NCBI GenBank assembly: GCA_020080175.1
Contig: JAGHQL010000052.1
Span: 62,001 to 126,000, forward strand
Source of the DNA: Glutinoglossum americanum
Lineage: Eukaryota; Ascomycota; Geoglossomycetes; Geoglossales; Geoglossaceae
Reading direction: 5' to 3'
DNA length: 64,000 nucleotides
The position numbers and the translations under genes are program-made. The notes beneath the pieces are model-generated. The model did no database searches. It worked only from the letters and a program-made list of their open reading frames with translations, and was not told the DNA's origin. Shown piece by piece: positions 21,344 through 31,945 of this stretch (position 1 is the first letter of the stretch; each line of letters opens with the position of its first letter).

Positions 21344-22900
21344 TCACACCTCCTGCGCCCACTTCCTTTCCCTCAACGGCATCTCCTCACCCTTCATGGA
21401 TCGCGTGCTATCCACCTCTGCGCGCCATTGCCTAAATTCTTTCAGGCGGAGCTCCGCATACGCCGCGTAGTCGAAGTCTATTTCGTCCAGAAGCGTGTTT
21501 GCCTGTAGAAGCGCGCAGAGACTCCTAGGAAGGAAATGGGTCAGCAATGTGAAACAAAGTGAAATGAATTAGCGGAGGACACAACCAATAAAAGCCGGGG
21601 ACACCGCGAAAGTTGTCAACCTCATCAAAGAGCCGGCCTACTTCCATCGCTACGTCCTCTTCGCTAGCTTGGAGGACATTGCTGTGAAGACGGTAACTAC
21701 GCAAATATTCGTGTAGAAACGCCCGTCGCACTGAGCGGGTCGGTAAGAGATTATAGTCGCACTCAAAACCGCCCCACTCCGCAAAATGATTGGCGAGATC
21801 GAAAGCGGCAGGGCAGAACGTGGCATGTCTGTCTTCACCGTTAGCGTAGTATCCCTTGCACATAGATATGTCGTGCTGGCCCTGTACTCATAGTCGACAA
21901 AGTGGACAGTCTCAATATCGTCGGCCGGGGAACTTACTTCCCCGCGTGGCTCGATAATGATATTGCCACTGAGAAGGTCACCGTGTCCAAGGACAAGCTA
22001 CAGAAATCAGCCGGAGATACTGGATGTAGGTTTGCGCTTCTATCTGCTCACACACTCAGAGCTCTGTTGGCCCAGCTCTTTTACCAGACGCTCTAGTTCA
22101 TCCTGCAGGCCCTCTCCTCTCGCCTTTTCCATGGGCGTGGTATTTGGAAGAGCAAGAATCCATTTCTGCATGACCGTCCAGATATTCGGCGTAATAGAAT
22201 AGGGCGATATATGATTAATGTCATGCTGGTCGGAACTTGAAGGTGTCTGGAAATTAGTGTTAGTGTATTTTGCCGCATGTTTCACGTTGATAGGAGCGCT
22301 CACACTGGCGACAGGAAGGACAGCATGCCACTCGCCCAGCCGGCGTGCGACGCCGCGCCACATATTTTCTCTGGCAAGGTCTGACGGAGGACAGACATGG
22401 CCACGGACGAACTGATAAGCGTGGCCGTTCTCGAAGCGGGCTAGGAGCGGAGGGGCGAGGTTGTGGCGCGAAAGGATGGAGTGGAATTTGAGTTCTTCTG
22501 CTCCAGGGCGAAGGACGAGTTAGCTTGTATGTACACCAGTCAATTTTCGGTGCTTCTTCCTACTCTCCCGGTCGACCAAGGCGTCCGTGCCCTTGCCATA
22601 CACCCTTAGAAGGACAGCTTCATCGTCAACCTGCTCCTTGGAGAGGCCCGGCCTCTTATTTGCCACCTTGAAGAGCTGTCACTGTGAGGGTATGCTCTAT
22701 TGCAGTCTTGGTAAGAGACTTACAGTGTTTGTCGTGCCCTCTGTCAGTCGTGTGATCTCGACTTCCCCATCTGGATCCTCCCAAGAAGGGAAAATGGCGA
22801 GAATCAGCCGAAGGGCGGATGCACTCGGCTCCAAGGGAGCATATGAGAGGGGGAGATACTGGACAGCTTTAGAAGCTAGGTTCAAGGTGGAGAGAGACAT
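21344..22900 (-). CDS. EKI1: Ethanolamine kinase
   Basis: Six exons, complement(join(21344..21524,21586..21828,21888..21997,22052..22497,22564..22675,22724..22900)), give 422 residues, the usual size for this family, with all phases closed. It phosphorylates ethanolamine with ATP, the first step of the CDP-ethanolamine (Kennedy) route to phosphatidylethanolamine, in the cytosol. N-terminal lobe: ITRLTEGTTNTLFKVANK. Catalytic loop (Brenner-like motif): GHGDLLSGNIII. Metal-binding segment: HFVDYEHATFCPAAFDLANH followed by FAEWGGFECDYNLLP, which is diagnostic for choline/ethanolamine kinases. C-terminal exon: LLDEIDFDYAAYAELRLKEF. The Met at 22900 was preferred over an in-frame upstream Met at 22960 because it gives the family's usual N-terminus. 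Intron lengths are 48-66 bp, with a clear CTAAC branch site in the fourth. Confidence 0.9.
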
Positions 22901-23284
22901 TTGGGTGAGAGACTTTCCTGCGGATGTGTGAGTGCGGAGACCAACTCCGTAAAGCAGCAATGATTCCTAACCCCGCACCACTTACGGTCGTTGCTGCTTT
23001 AGCCTCTCAGTTCGCGCGTCTTAATTTGAACAGTGCAGGACTGATGCCAGTGGCTATGCAACATCGTATCTATCAACAGGTTTTTATTCTACCCTATAAC
23101 TAAGCTTCAGATACTCGCTCGAAAGCATTAAGTTGGCGTTCGGAAACGACTTGCGACACAAGGGGCGGGGGCTATTCCCCATAGCCAAAATCCCCTCCAC
23201 TGCACATGCGGCCCAGCACTAGAACCGAAGTTATTCTAGACACTATCACGAGTCGCAGTTCCAGCCTGGTAGGCAAACAACAGC
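22901..23284. other. Intergenic between two minus-strand genes
   Basis: Holds the ethanolamine kinase promoter and the aminotransferase 3' end. No other feature is seen. Confidence 0.5.
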
Positions 23285-24794
23285 TTAACACCCGTTTGTC
23301 TTTATCTGTGTAAACTCGTCCTCTATCGCCCTACCCACCCGGTCCACAATCTCGTCAACGTCTGCTTCTCGCACAATAAACGGAGGCGCCAGGAGAATCT
23401 GGTCGCCTATCCATCCATCCGCACACCCCGTCGCCGGAAAAACAGCAACATCATATCCTCTTTGCAGGCCTCTAAGGTGGATCTTACTAGCGACTTTTAG
23501 AGCCGGGTCTAAAGGTTCTTTAGACATTTTGTTGGCCACCAGCTCGATACCCCAGAATAGACCACGACCTCGAATGTCTCCCACATTTGGGTGGTCACTA
23601 AGGCGCCTCCGGAGCTGGTACTCGAGGTAGATACCCATGAGGCGGACATTCTCCACTAGACCTTCCTCCTGAATAATATGTTGGACCTCCAATGCAGCGG
23701 CACAGGCAAGGGGGTGAGTCTGGTAAGTCTGGCCGTGTGCGAAATACCCACGCCCTTGCCGTAGGGCAGAGACGACTCGTTCGTTGATAAGCAAGGCGGA
23801 GACAGTTCCGTATCCGCACCCGAGACTTTTCCCGATTGCTGAGATATCCGGAACAACCCCTTCTTGCTCCCAGGCATGCAGAGTACCTATGCGCCCCATT
23901 CCACACATGATTTCGTCAAAGATCAAAAGGGCACCATGGCGATCGCAGACTTCCTTCATTGCCCGAAAGTAGCCAGTAACAGCGGTCGCACAGCCAAGCG
24001 CCTTGAAGAGGCCAGTCAAATTAAGGCGGGCCGCGGATATGGGATACTCAACTTACAGATCCAGCAACTGGCTCAGCAACGAAAGCACAGACGGTCTTCG
24101 GACCAAGTCTCTGGAACTCGTCTTCCAGCTCTCCAGCAAGTCGAGCAACATAGTCCTTAATCTTTTCGCCTTCACGCAAATCACGATAGATATTGCACGC
24201 CGACACCCGAGAGACATTTCCCGGGAGCAGGGGTGCAAAAAGGTCCTTTCGAACCTTAAAGTCACCCATGGATAGCGCAGCGATGGTACAACCATGCCAG
24301 GAGCTTTTTCGTGAGATGAATCGACTTCTAGTTGGTTGTGGCGGTGATAGCTCCAAGAAGTATTGTCTTGCAAGCTTCAGCGCTGCTTCTACCGCCTCTG
24401 AACCTAGGGGCCAGAGTTAGAAAAGCATTCGACGAGCTGGCGCCACAAAACACGAACCTGAGCCGGTAAGCAAAGCCCGCGACATTTGGCCGTGAGTTGA
24501 TTTCACCAAAAAGTCGGCCAGCCGCTCTGCAATTGACGTCTTGAAGAAACCAGGATGGCAGTAGGAAACCTGATCCAGCTGTGCGGCAATAGCTGCTTTG
24601 ACACGAGCGTTTCCATGTCCAATGCTGGATACTGCCGCTCCGCATGAAGCATCAAGGATCTGCTGCCCATCGTCCATCATCAGGTATATGCCCGAGCCAG
24701 ACTTGAGAGTCGGAGTTGAAGCATTGGAAACGTTTTTATAGATGTATCCACTCTCGGTGGTTCCGTCGATGGTAGAGGAAGATGTCCCATTCAC
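23285..24794 (-). CDS. Class III PLP-dependent aminotransferase
   Basis: Three exons, complement(join(23285..24001,24057..24403,24458..24794)), give 466 residues with exact phase. The class III fold is shown by LMMDDGQQILDASCGAAVSS, GSGSEAVEAALKLARQYF, SWHGCTIAALSMGD, VCAFVAEPVAGSALGC, the PLP aspartate segment LLIFDEIMCGMGRIGTLHAW and the Schiff-base lysine in ISAIGKSLGCGYG. The C-terminal domain has FAHGQTYQTHPLACAAALEV and VGDIRGRGLFWGIELV. Such enzymes move an amino group between an omega-amine or amino acid and an oxo acid. The exact substrate cannot be read from sequence; the family includes beta-alanine, GABA, ornithine and diaminopelargonate enzymes, and this one groups by eye with uncharacterised fungal omega-transaminase-like proteins. 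No targeting signal is evident. It is divergent from none of its neighbours, so an operon-like link is not implied. Confidence 0.85.
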
Positions 24795-25088
24795 GAGGTT
24801 CTATTCATTACGGAAGAATGTAAGAAGAGTACGATGAGAGGATAAAAGACAGCAGGGGGGATGAAAGCAGACGAAAGCATCGCATGCGTAAAATTCAGTG
24901 CCCATCCCTAAAGAATTTCTCTCTGCTTTTACTAATAGCTCACGAATATGGATAGCACGCTTAGGAGCAAACTTGCCGTTTCCATGACGGTTGAATGATT
25001 GGTGGTATTGTAGGCTATATTACCGGGTGCTATGCGAGCAATGTGCGGTAGGGTCGAAGTGAGAGTTTAGTGACAATACGGCGCCGTA

Positions 25089-25285
25089 ACCCGCTGTTAT
25101 GGGCACGCGGCGGACATGCAAGTGGGCCCGAATTGAATGAGCGGAATACATGGAAATGCCCTCTATATAAGGAAGGGGCAGCAGACGGCAATCGGGGCTC
25201 CACTCTGCGGCACAGGAACCACTTCTGCGGGAGCATGCATGCTACCGAGCAGCATTTCTGCATCGCCATCACAGCAACTCAACAT
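25089..25285 (+). repeat. Dispersed repeat family R1, copy 1 (central part)
   Basis: Aligns by eye with copies at 25912-26092 and, in reverse, 59450-59640. Shared landmarks are GGCACGCGGCGGRCAT near the start, GGAACCACTTCTGCGGGAGC in the middle and CATGCATGCTACCGAGCAGC near the end. Confidence 0.55.
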
Positions 25286-25911
25286 GATGGCGATGGTCGC
25301 GTGTCCATGCTTGCATATGCTAGCGTGTGCCAGGGATCAATAGAATGCCCTAGGAACGCTCATTTACGTAGCCTTCTCAATATAGCATTGATATATTCTG
25401 TTTTTGATGCCTACATACACTTCGTACTATCATTACATGGCCATTACCCTTTTCCGCCTTGAACCATAACCTACAACGTAGAGCGAGTTCTAAAGGCGAT
25501 ATGTAGGTTAAAGAAATAGATCCTAAACTTTAAACCCGATCGCGCATCGTAGCTTTTAGGTGTTTTTAGAGTCTACTCCGGAACTTACCGACTTGTCCAA
25601 TACCAAGATCCCCGGTATCGGAAGAGACGCCAAAATTTTGCAAACACAGCTCGCGCGGAGAACGCCACAGTTCGATCAGTTGGCTGGGGAATATCGCTCC
25701 AGCGGGTCTAGAACGCTGACGTCCACCACTAATGCAGCCTACGTTATGGGGATCAGTTCCTTCATGCCTCTACATCATACGAAGGATTGCGAGAGAGGTT
25801 CGTTGGGTCTCAGCCATTGCCGTCAGACATAGCTCATTACGCTAACGCCGAAGTCTTAGACGCAACCGCAGGGAGATAACTCGCCAATTACAGAGCTTTT
25901 AGGTGTTACCA

Positions 25912-26092
25912 TCGTGAGCACGCAGCGGGCATACAGGAGAGACTTGACTAATGAAACGAACTGCCTTCTAGAAAGTAAAGGCAGCAAAAGAGCAACCAGC
26001 GATCCTTCCCGGTGCAGGAGCCACTCCCGTGGAAACATGCATGCTGCCGAGCGGCATACCCGCACCTCCATTACAAGAATTTTAACAATTGG
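25912..26092 (+). repeat. Dispersed repeat family R1, copy 2 (central part)
   Basis: Landmarks GAGCACGCAGCGGGCAT, AGGAGCCACTCCCGTGGAAA and CATGCATGCTGCCGAGCGGC match copy 1 and the reverse copy at 59.5 kb. No protein-coding capacity. Confidence 0.6.
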
Positions 26093-26158
26093 CAAATTGA
26101 ACTACGGTCGGCATTGGCCTCGTCATGGTAGCACCATTGGATAACCGGAGCTCGCTTA

Positions 26159-26384
26159 ATGGTGGCTTGGCGATAAAAGCGGCAGGACCCACGGCTTTCC
26201 GATAGAGGATTTGAAAGAAGCAGTCTGCAAGGCAGAGCAAGCAGTTGAGGCCACACCTGAAGGCCATTCAGATCTTGCAGGAAGGTTGAACAACCTAGGC
26301 AATAGGCTCACAAGGCAGTTTGAATAGATAGGGAGGATAGAGGACTTGAAAGAAGCAGTTTACAAGGTAAAATAAGTAATTAAA
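26159..26384 (+). pseudogene. Tetratricopeptide-repeat relic
   Basis: One frame gives WLGDKSGRTHGFPIEDLKEA, then CKAEQAVEATPEGHSDLAGR, LNNLGNRLTRQFE and, after a stop, RIEDLKEAVYKVK. This is the 42-residue TPR unit (LEEAI..A..AV.ATP..HPDRA..LNNLG..L) found at the C-terminus of fungal TPR proteins carrying NB-ARC, patatin or CHAT domains. Only about one and a half units remain, ending where the AT-rich repeat block begins at 26385. No NB-ARC or effector domain is visible upstream. It is a dead fragment. Confidence 0.7.
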
Positions 26385-27415
26385 ATCATACTTGTATTAT
26401 AGTGACTACTGGGTAAGGGTCTAGTCAGCTACTGAATAAGCTGAGAAGAAAGACTAGTTCTAAGAAAGGCTGGTAGAGTATAAAAGAGACTACTCTAGAT
26501 ATAATATACTAAGTAGATGATATATAAATAAAGTCCACAAGGACTCTACTAATGACATTATAAAAAACTCTACATAGAAGTATAGCTAATAGCAAAAGGT
26601 ATGACTGGTAGTAAAAAAACTATATAGGTAGCATGAAAACTCTATATAGAAGTATAGTTAGTAATAGAAGAACTGTATAGGTATTATGAGAGTATTATAT
26701 AAAAGTATAGCTAGTGACGAGAGATATCAAGTCTTTGAGAGCATTGTAAGTACTCAAGGTTTGAAAGAGTCACTCACAAGATTGTCCAAGAGTTTGTAGG
26801 TAGGTTTTGAGCTTAAATAAGTGTTATAACTTAATAGGAGTTCTGGTAGGACATCAGGAGTAGACAGGCTGAATAGTAGAATAGATATAGAGTTACTATA
26901 TAGCTTCTATTAGATAAACTATATATAAGAAGTATATTGACTGATGGAGATTGAAGGGTCAACTCTGTCAGTTAGAAAAGGAGCTTGCAAACTTGGCTCA
27001 AATACAGATGACATGCTGGTCTAAGCTTATGAGCTCTACCCTTTGTAGCTCTACATACCATGATAAGAGGACTACATATATATATAAATAAAGGACCATA
27101 GTTAAGAGACCCACATAGGGTCAATAGATAACTTAGTTATTAGTTAATTAAAGGAAGGCTAGGCGAGCTTTTACTCTCAGATTTCTTAAGACTATTAGTA
27201 TATAAAAAGACTAAAGAGAGCCCAAAAAAAAACCTTATCAGTCAATACTCATAATCATTATAGATAGACTATCAAGACTAATAAAGTTACTTTCTCCATC
27301 ATATTACATAATTAGCTTCCCTTATTTCTTTATGACTGGCTCTTTAGAGCTAGCTTAGTTCTGATACCTGTAGCATCTAACTTTTGTGACCTAGCTTATA
27401 TAAGTAGCCATTATA
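26385..27415 (-). repeat. Minisatellite-bearing element Z, copy 1
   Basis: It aligns along its length with the reverse complement of 31215-31945: both run from TATTATAGTRACTACT through a tandem ~53-bp unit (AACTCTATATAGAAGTATAG and onward) to CTTATATAAGTAG. The solo LTR at 26725-27065 lies inside it. The ends resemble a worn LTR (TG...CA with transitions), but no internal coding region is present, so the class is uncertain. Strand here is relative to copy 2. Confidence 0.6.
26725..27065 (+). mobile_element. Solo LTR, family L2, old RIP-worn copy nested in element Z
   Basis: About 341 bp, matching the young LTR at 29995-30338 from end to end, with many transitions. It is flanked by 5-bp direct repeats (AGAGA/AGAGG). 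A fossil with no internal region. It must be younger than the element Z copy it interrupts. Confidence 0.8.
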
Positions 27416-27430
27416 TATTCTTCTCTTACT

Positions 27431-27902
27431 TGTAAGAACTCTCGATACCAAGGTAATATGAAGGCACTCTGACGTCGAGGGATCTAGGGGGTTCGATAAC
27501 AGTGTGACGTCACACCCTGCAGTGATAACAATGGCTTGCCAACTGGTCTGCATTTAGGTAAGGTTTAGATGTATAAGGACTAATGGATAAACTTGATAGT
27601 TGATAGTTCAGGGCGACTTGATGTTGGCCTAGTTTAGAATGTAAAGTAGATGGAATAGACTTGATTCTAGTAAGCAGGAAATGTAGAAGAACTAATTGCT
27701 AACCTCCAGCGGGAGGCCAGCAAGCCACTTATATACATGACGGGTATTTAATAATAGACTAGACGTCATAAAGTAATAAGGATGTATACTTGCAGAATCT
27801 ATATAGCCATATAAGTAAGTCACCATTTATATAACCTGAGCTAGTTACCCAGCTGTGGAGGCCTTAATAGCCTCGCCGGGTAACTGACTGTAGGTCATGA
27901 CA
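27431..27902 (+). mobile_element. Solo LTR, family L1
   Basis: 472 bp beginning TGTAAGAACTCTCGATACC and ending GGTCATGACA. It aligns with the LTR at 29667-30508. Flanking pentamers TTACT/CTACT are likely target-site duplications. No internal domain lies next to it, so it is a solo LTR fossil. Confidence 0.8.
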
Positions 27903-29458
27903 CTACTGTCTGTCCCTCTCTTACTATCTTCTTTTACCATTCTTTTCTTATGTCATATCATGTAACCAAGGCTACTGTAGCATCATCTGAACCTATATGT
28001 ATATAGCATTTATTTTCTTTTTACAAATCTAAGAAAACTAGATTAAACTCTATTAGTGGTTTCAAACTTTGAGAAGATTTTTTATTTAAAGATAGAACCA
28101 CCTTATTTATGTACGACTTTTTATTTATTTATTTTTCTATCATTTATCTAATATGCTAATATACCTTAATAATTAAAGAGAAAGATCAGCTACTCAAGTA
28201 TATTATTCTTAATAAGAATACTGATTACTGAAAAGAATTCCTGACAGTAGTAAGGAGAATTAAAAAAATAGTAGGAGGCTTGAAGAAAAGGATAGAGGAA
28301 GTTAAGAAAAAGATAGAGGACTTAAAGGAGAGGATAATAAAGACTGAAAAAAAGATAGAGAGGGTTGAGGAGAGAATAGAGGAGTTAAAAGAGAGGATAG
28401 AAGGGTTTGAAAGAAGGGTAGGGGTGACAGAAAAGGTCTTGAGGAATATTATAGGAAAGTTAAATAAGTTGGAAGGTATGATAGAAGTAGAAGTAAGGTG
28501 GTAGTAAGGATGTATAAGGTGATAGAAAAGGTAGTAGAAAAGGGATTAAGAAGAGTGAAGAGAATTGAGAAGAAAGAGAAAAGATAAGAAGAGATAAAGA
28601 GAAAGATAATAGTATTGGAAGAGAAAGTAAAGAAGATAGAAGCTATAGCAGAAAAGTAGCAATGAGAGAAAAAGGAAGGAGATAAGAGTGGTCATGAAGC
28701 AATCTTTTTTGAAGGGAATTTTTTTTTAAATTAATTTTCTAATTTTCATAACTAATTCTCCTTATTTTACTTAATACTAGCTAGCTAACTTAAGCTATGA
28801 GATTTACTTGTATTACTATTCAAAAGCCTTATCTCATAAAAACTCTCTATACAAAAACTATCTTTAGTAAGAAAAAAAGTAATTAACCTAAATATTTTAA
28901 ACTAAGTAACTTGTATCAAGACAGCAAAAGGAACTAGAAAAAGTACTTTAAAGTAGAAGATAATAGATTTTTTTTTTCTTCAAACTCACATACATTATAT
29001 TATTCTTTATATATATTATTCTCTACACTACTACTATCACTTATTCTCTTAGCTACTATATCATCTATCTTCTAATACATTATATCATTTTTTATACATT
29101 CTTATATATTATACTATCTTCTTAATTAATACATATTATCTATCTTCTAATATATTACATTACTCCCTATATGTCTTATATATTCTATCATTCTTACAGC
29201 AATAGACTTGCATTTTTACCAAGTCTATTTTTTTTCTTCAAATAAGATTCAATTAATATAAAGTTTACTGATAATATTACTCTTTGTAGATTTGTTTATA
29301 AGCTAATAATTATACAATATATAATTTTTCTTTATTTATTTATTTTTTTTATCATCTATTTAACTAATAAAGACTTTTTAGTAATTAAAAAAAAGAGAAG
29401 TATCAGTTAAAGGCTTCTTTCACTGAGATAATTTTTGTGGAAATAAAAAGAAGAAAGT
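27903..29458. other. AT-rich, RIP-like sequence between fossils
   Basis: Very AT-rich with T-tracts and short tandem motifs. It contains the purine-rich coiled-coil stretch (28241-28690, listed separately) and two related AT-rich segments (about 28105-28200 and 29320-29420) that look like diverged copies of each other. No intact gene. Confidence 0.5.
28241..28690 (+). pseudogene. Purine-rich tract with a Lys/Glu coiled-coil frame
   Basis: The longest open part (28280-28504) encodes a heptad coiled coil rich in Lys, Glu, Arg and Ile (KKRIEEVKKKIEDLKERI and similar units). Past a stop the same frame goes on with charged residues. The plus strand is almost free of C over 400 bp. It may be a decayed coiled-coil protein gene, or a GA-rich repeat that mimics one. 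No recognised family. Confidence 0.3.
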
Positions 29459-29491
29459 TATAAAAACTCTTGATACTAAGGTAATACAAAG
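29459..29491 (+). mobile_element. LTR family L1, head fragment
   Basis: About 33 bp matching the first 33 bp of the L1 LTR, with only transition differences, joined directly to pogo transposase sequence. Confidence 0.5.
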
Positions 29492-29666
29492 GTGTACAAA
29501 TTTATGATGTATCCGATACTACTCTCCACTTCAGAATGAATGACAGATAATCAAAAGCAGAAACCAGACCAAATATTTGACTTCTAGATAAATTAGAGAA
29601 GGAGGTCCTTATTCAGTATATAATTGACTTAGACAATTGAAGGTTTTCTCCCTGACTGAAGGATAT

Positions 29667-30508
29667 TGTAAGAACTTTCGATATTAAGATGACATGAAGG
29701 TACTCTGACGCTAAAGGTTCTTAGGAGGTTTAGTAATAGTATGATATCATACCTTGCAGTGACAACAATAGCTAGTCACCTAACTTATATATAGATAAGA
29801 CTTAGGTATTTAAAGACTAATAGGTTGACTCAATAGTTTGAAGATAACTATATATCAGTCTGACTTAGAATGCATGGTAGATAGGATAGACTTGATTCTA
29901 GCAGGTAAGAAATGTAAAAGACTGATCGCTGACTTCCTGCTTAGAGGCTAGCAGGTTATATATATATATAATAGTAAATGTATAATAACTAGGATGTCAG
30001 GTCCTAGGGGGGTGCCGCGGGTGCTCGAGGCTCGAGGGGGTCGTTCGGGAGGTCGTCCGTGGGCTCGCGAATGAGTTCTCGAGCTCGAATAGGTGTCACG
30101 GCATGACAGGAGGTCCGGCGGGATGTCAGAGGTAGATAAACTGGGTAGGAAGATGGATATGGGGCCACCGGGTGGCTTCTATTAGATGAACTATATACAA
30201 GAGGTGTGTTGACCGATGGAGGTTGAAGGGTCAACTCCGTCGGTCGGAAAGAAGGGGTTGCGGGCTTGGCTCGAGCACGGACCACATATTGGTCCAAGCT
30301 CGCGAGCTCTACCCCTTGCGGCTCTGTGTGCCGTGACATAGGAGATTATATTGCTATAAGAATACAAGCTTCTAGTATTGACTTCAGAATATATACTTCC
30401 AAAGTTTATATCACCATATAGATGAGACGTCATTGATGTCACATAAACTAATTATCTAGCCATAAAGACTCAGCAGCCTCGCCAGGTAACTGATTGTAAG
30501 TTATGATA
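29667..30508 (+). mobile_element. Solo LTR, family L1, inserted in pogo copy B
   Basis: It starts TGTAAGAACTTTCG and ends GTAAGTTATGATA, flanked by a perfect 5-bp repeat GATAT (29662-29666 and 30509-30513), with pogo reading frame on both sides. About 500 bp belongs to the LTR; the remaining 344 bp plus a duplicated pentamer is the nested L2 LTR. Worn by transitions. Confidence 0.85.
29995..30338 (+). mobile_element. Solo LTR, family L2, young copy nested in L1 LTR
   Basis: 344 bp starting TGTCAGGTCCTAGG and ending GTGCCGTGACA, with perfect TAGGA target-site duplications (29990-29994 and 30339-30343). It is GC-rich, in sharp contrast to its AT-rich surroundings, so it arrived after most RIP here. 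Looks whole as a solo LTR. Confidence 0.9.
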
Positions 30509-31214
30509 GATATAGAAGATATAACTAACACAATTCTTGCATTATATCATGGACTTCTAATCAGTAAGCTTTAGGTGTATCAACTTGTAAAATACACTCT
30601 AGAGCTAAAGACACATTCTTTATATTTCTATGATTACTAAAAGGCTCAATGTGAAGATTTCAAGCTTCTTGAAGTTTGGTTCTAGCATATTGCAAATATA
30701 AAGACTAAATATAGTATTCAAGATAGTAACATCTGAAACTTTGATAAGGCTGAATTTATGATTGGAGTGATTTCTAGTAATATGGTCATTATAAAGACTG
30801 ATTGAAAGAGAAAAAGAAAGAGAATACAGCCTGGTAATTGAAAATAGGTTACTGCTATTGCTTGTATCAATACAGACAGTTATAATATTTCTCCATTTTT
30901 GGTAGTCAAGAGTATGGTTTATCTTACTGATTAGTATACTAAAGGTAACTTACCACACAACTGGGTAGTTAAACTAACTGAAAATAGATAAACAGATAAT
31001 ACAACAGGCTTGAATTGGATTCAATATTTCAATAAACATACTTGTTCTTTAAAGAAAGATAGATACCAGATGTTAATACTCAATAGGCATAAAAGTTATA
31101 TATCTATCAAGTTTGATGAATACTGCAAGACTCATAATATTGTAGCCGTTTGTCTTCCTCCTCATTCATCACACCTAACTCAAATACTTGATGTCGCATG
31201 TTTTGGAGTTTTTA

Positions 31215-31945
31215 AATAGAATTATATCACTACTACTTATATAAGCTGGGCTACAAAGGTTGGATGCTACAGGCATCAAGGCTAAGCTAGCTTTAAGGAA
31301 CTGGTTACAATGGAGTAAGGGAGGCTAGCCACGTGGCATGAGAGGAGAATAGGCCTAATAGTCTTTAATAGTCTATCTAAGGTAATTATAGTATTGACCG
31401 ATGAGGTTCTCTTCAGAACCCTCCTTAGCTTTCTATATATACTAATGACTCTGAGGGGCTCACAGGTAGAGACCTGCCTGGTTCCCTCTATGTATGTATA
31501 CAGACCTCTTGCCCCCAGCTGTGCTTTCATTGGGAAGTCTTTATGATGCTCATGTAGTTCCCTTATTACTGGCCATGCCTTTTGCTACTACTGGTGCTTC
31601 TATATAGAGTCCCTATAATACTTATGCGGTTTCTTCACTACCAGCCGTATTCCTATATGGAGTTCTTATGATGCCCATATAGTTCCTTTGCTGCCAGCCA
31701 TACTCCTATATAGAGTTTCTATAATGCTTATATAGTTCCTTCATCACTAACTATGCTCCCATATAAAGTTCCTTTATAATATTATTGGTAGAGTCTTGCG
31801 AGCCTCATTTATATGTTATTGACTTAGTATATTATATATAGGATAATTTCCTTTATGCTCCGCTGGCTTTTCTTAATGCTAGCTCTCTTTTTTAGATTGT
31901 TTGGTGGCCTACCAGGCCTTTACCTAGTAGTTACTATAATATTAA
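31215..31945 (+). repeat. Minisatellite-bearing element Z, copy 2
   Basis: Reverse-complement partner of 26385-27415, without the nested LTR. It carries about six tandem ~53-bp units (about 31530-31770; CTATATAGAGT, TTATGATGCCCATATAGTTC and similar). It interrupts pogo copy B. No coding capacity seen. Confidence 0.6.

Larger units (their letters stand above)
24795..26158. other. Intergenic with two copies of a dispersed repeat
   Basis: No gene is supported. The copies at 25089-25285 and 25912-26092 are listed separately. Open frames over them (25070-25462 plus, 25856-26095 minus) are repeat sequence. Confidence 0.5.
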
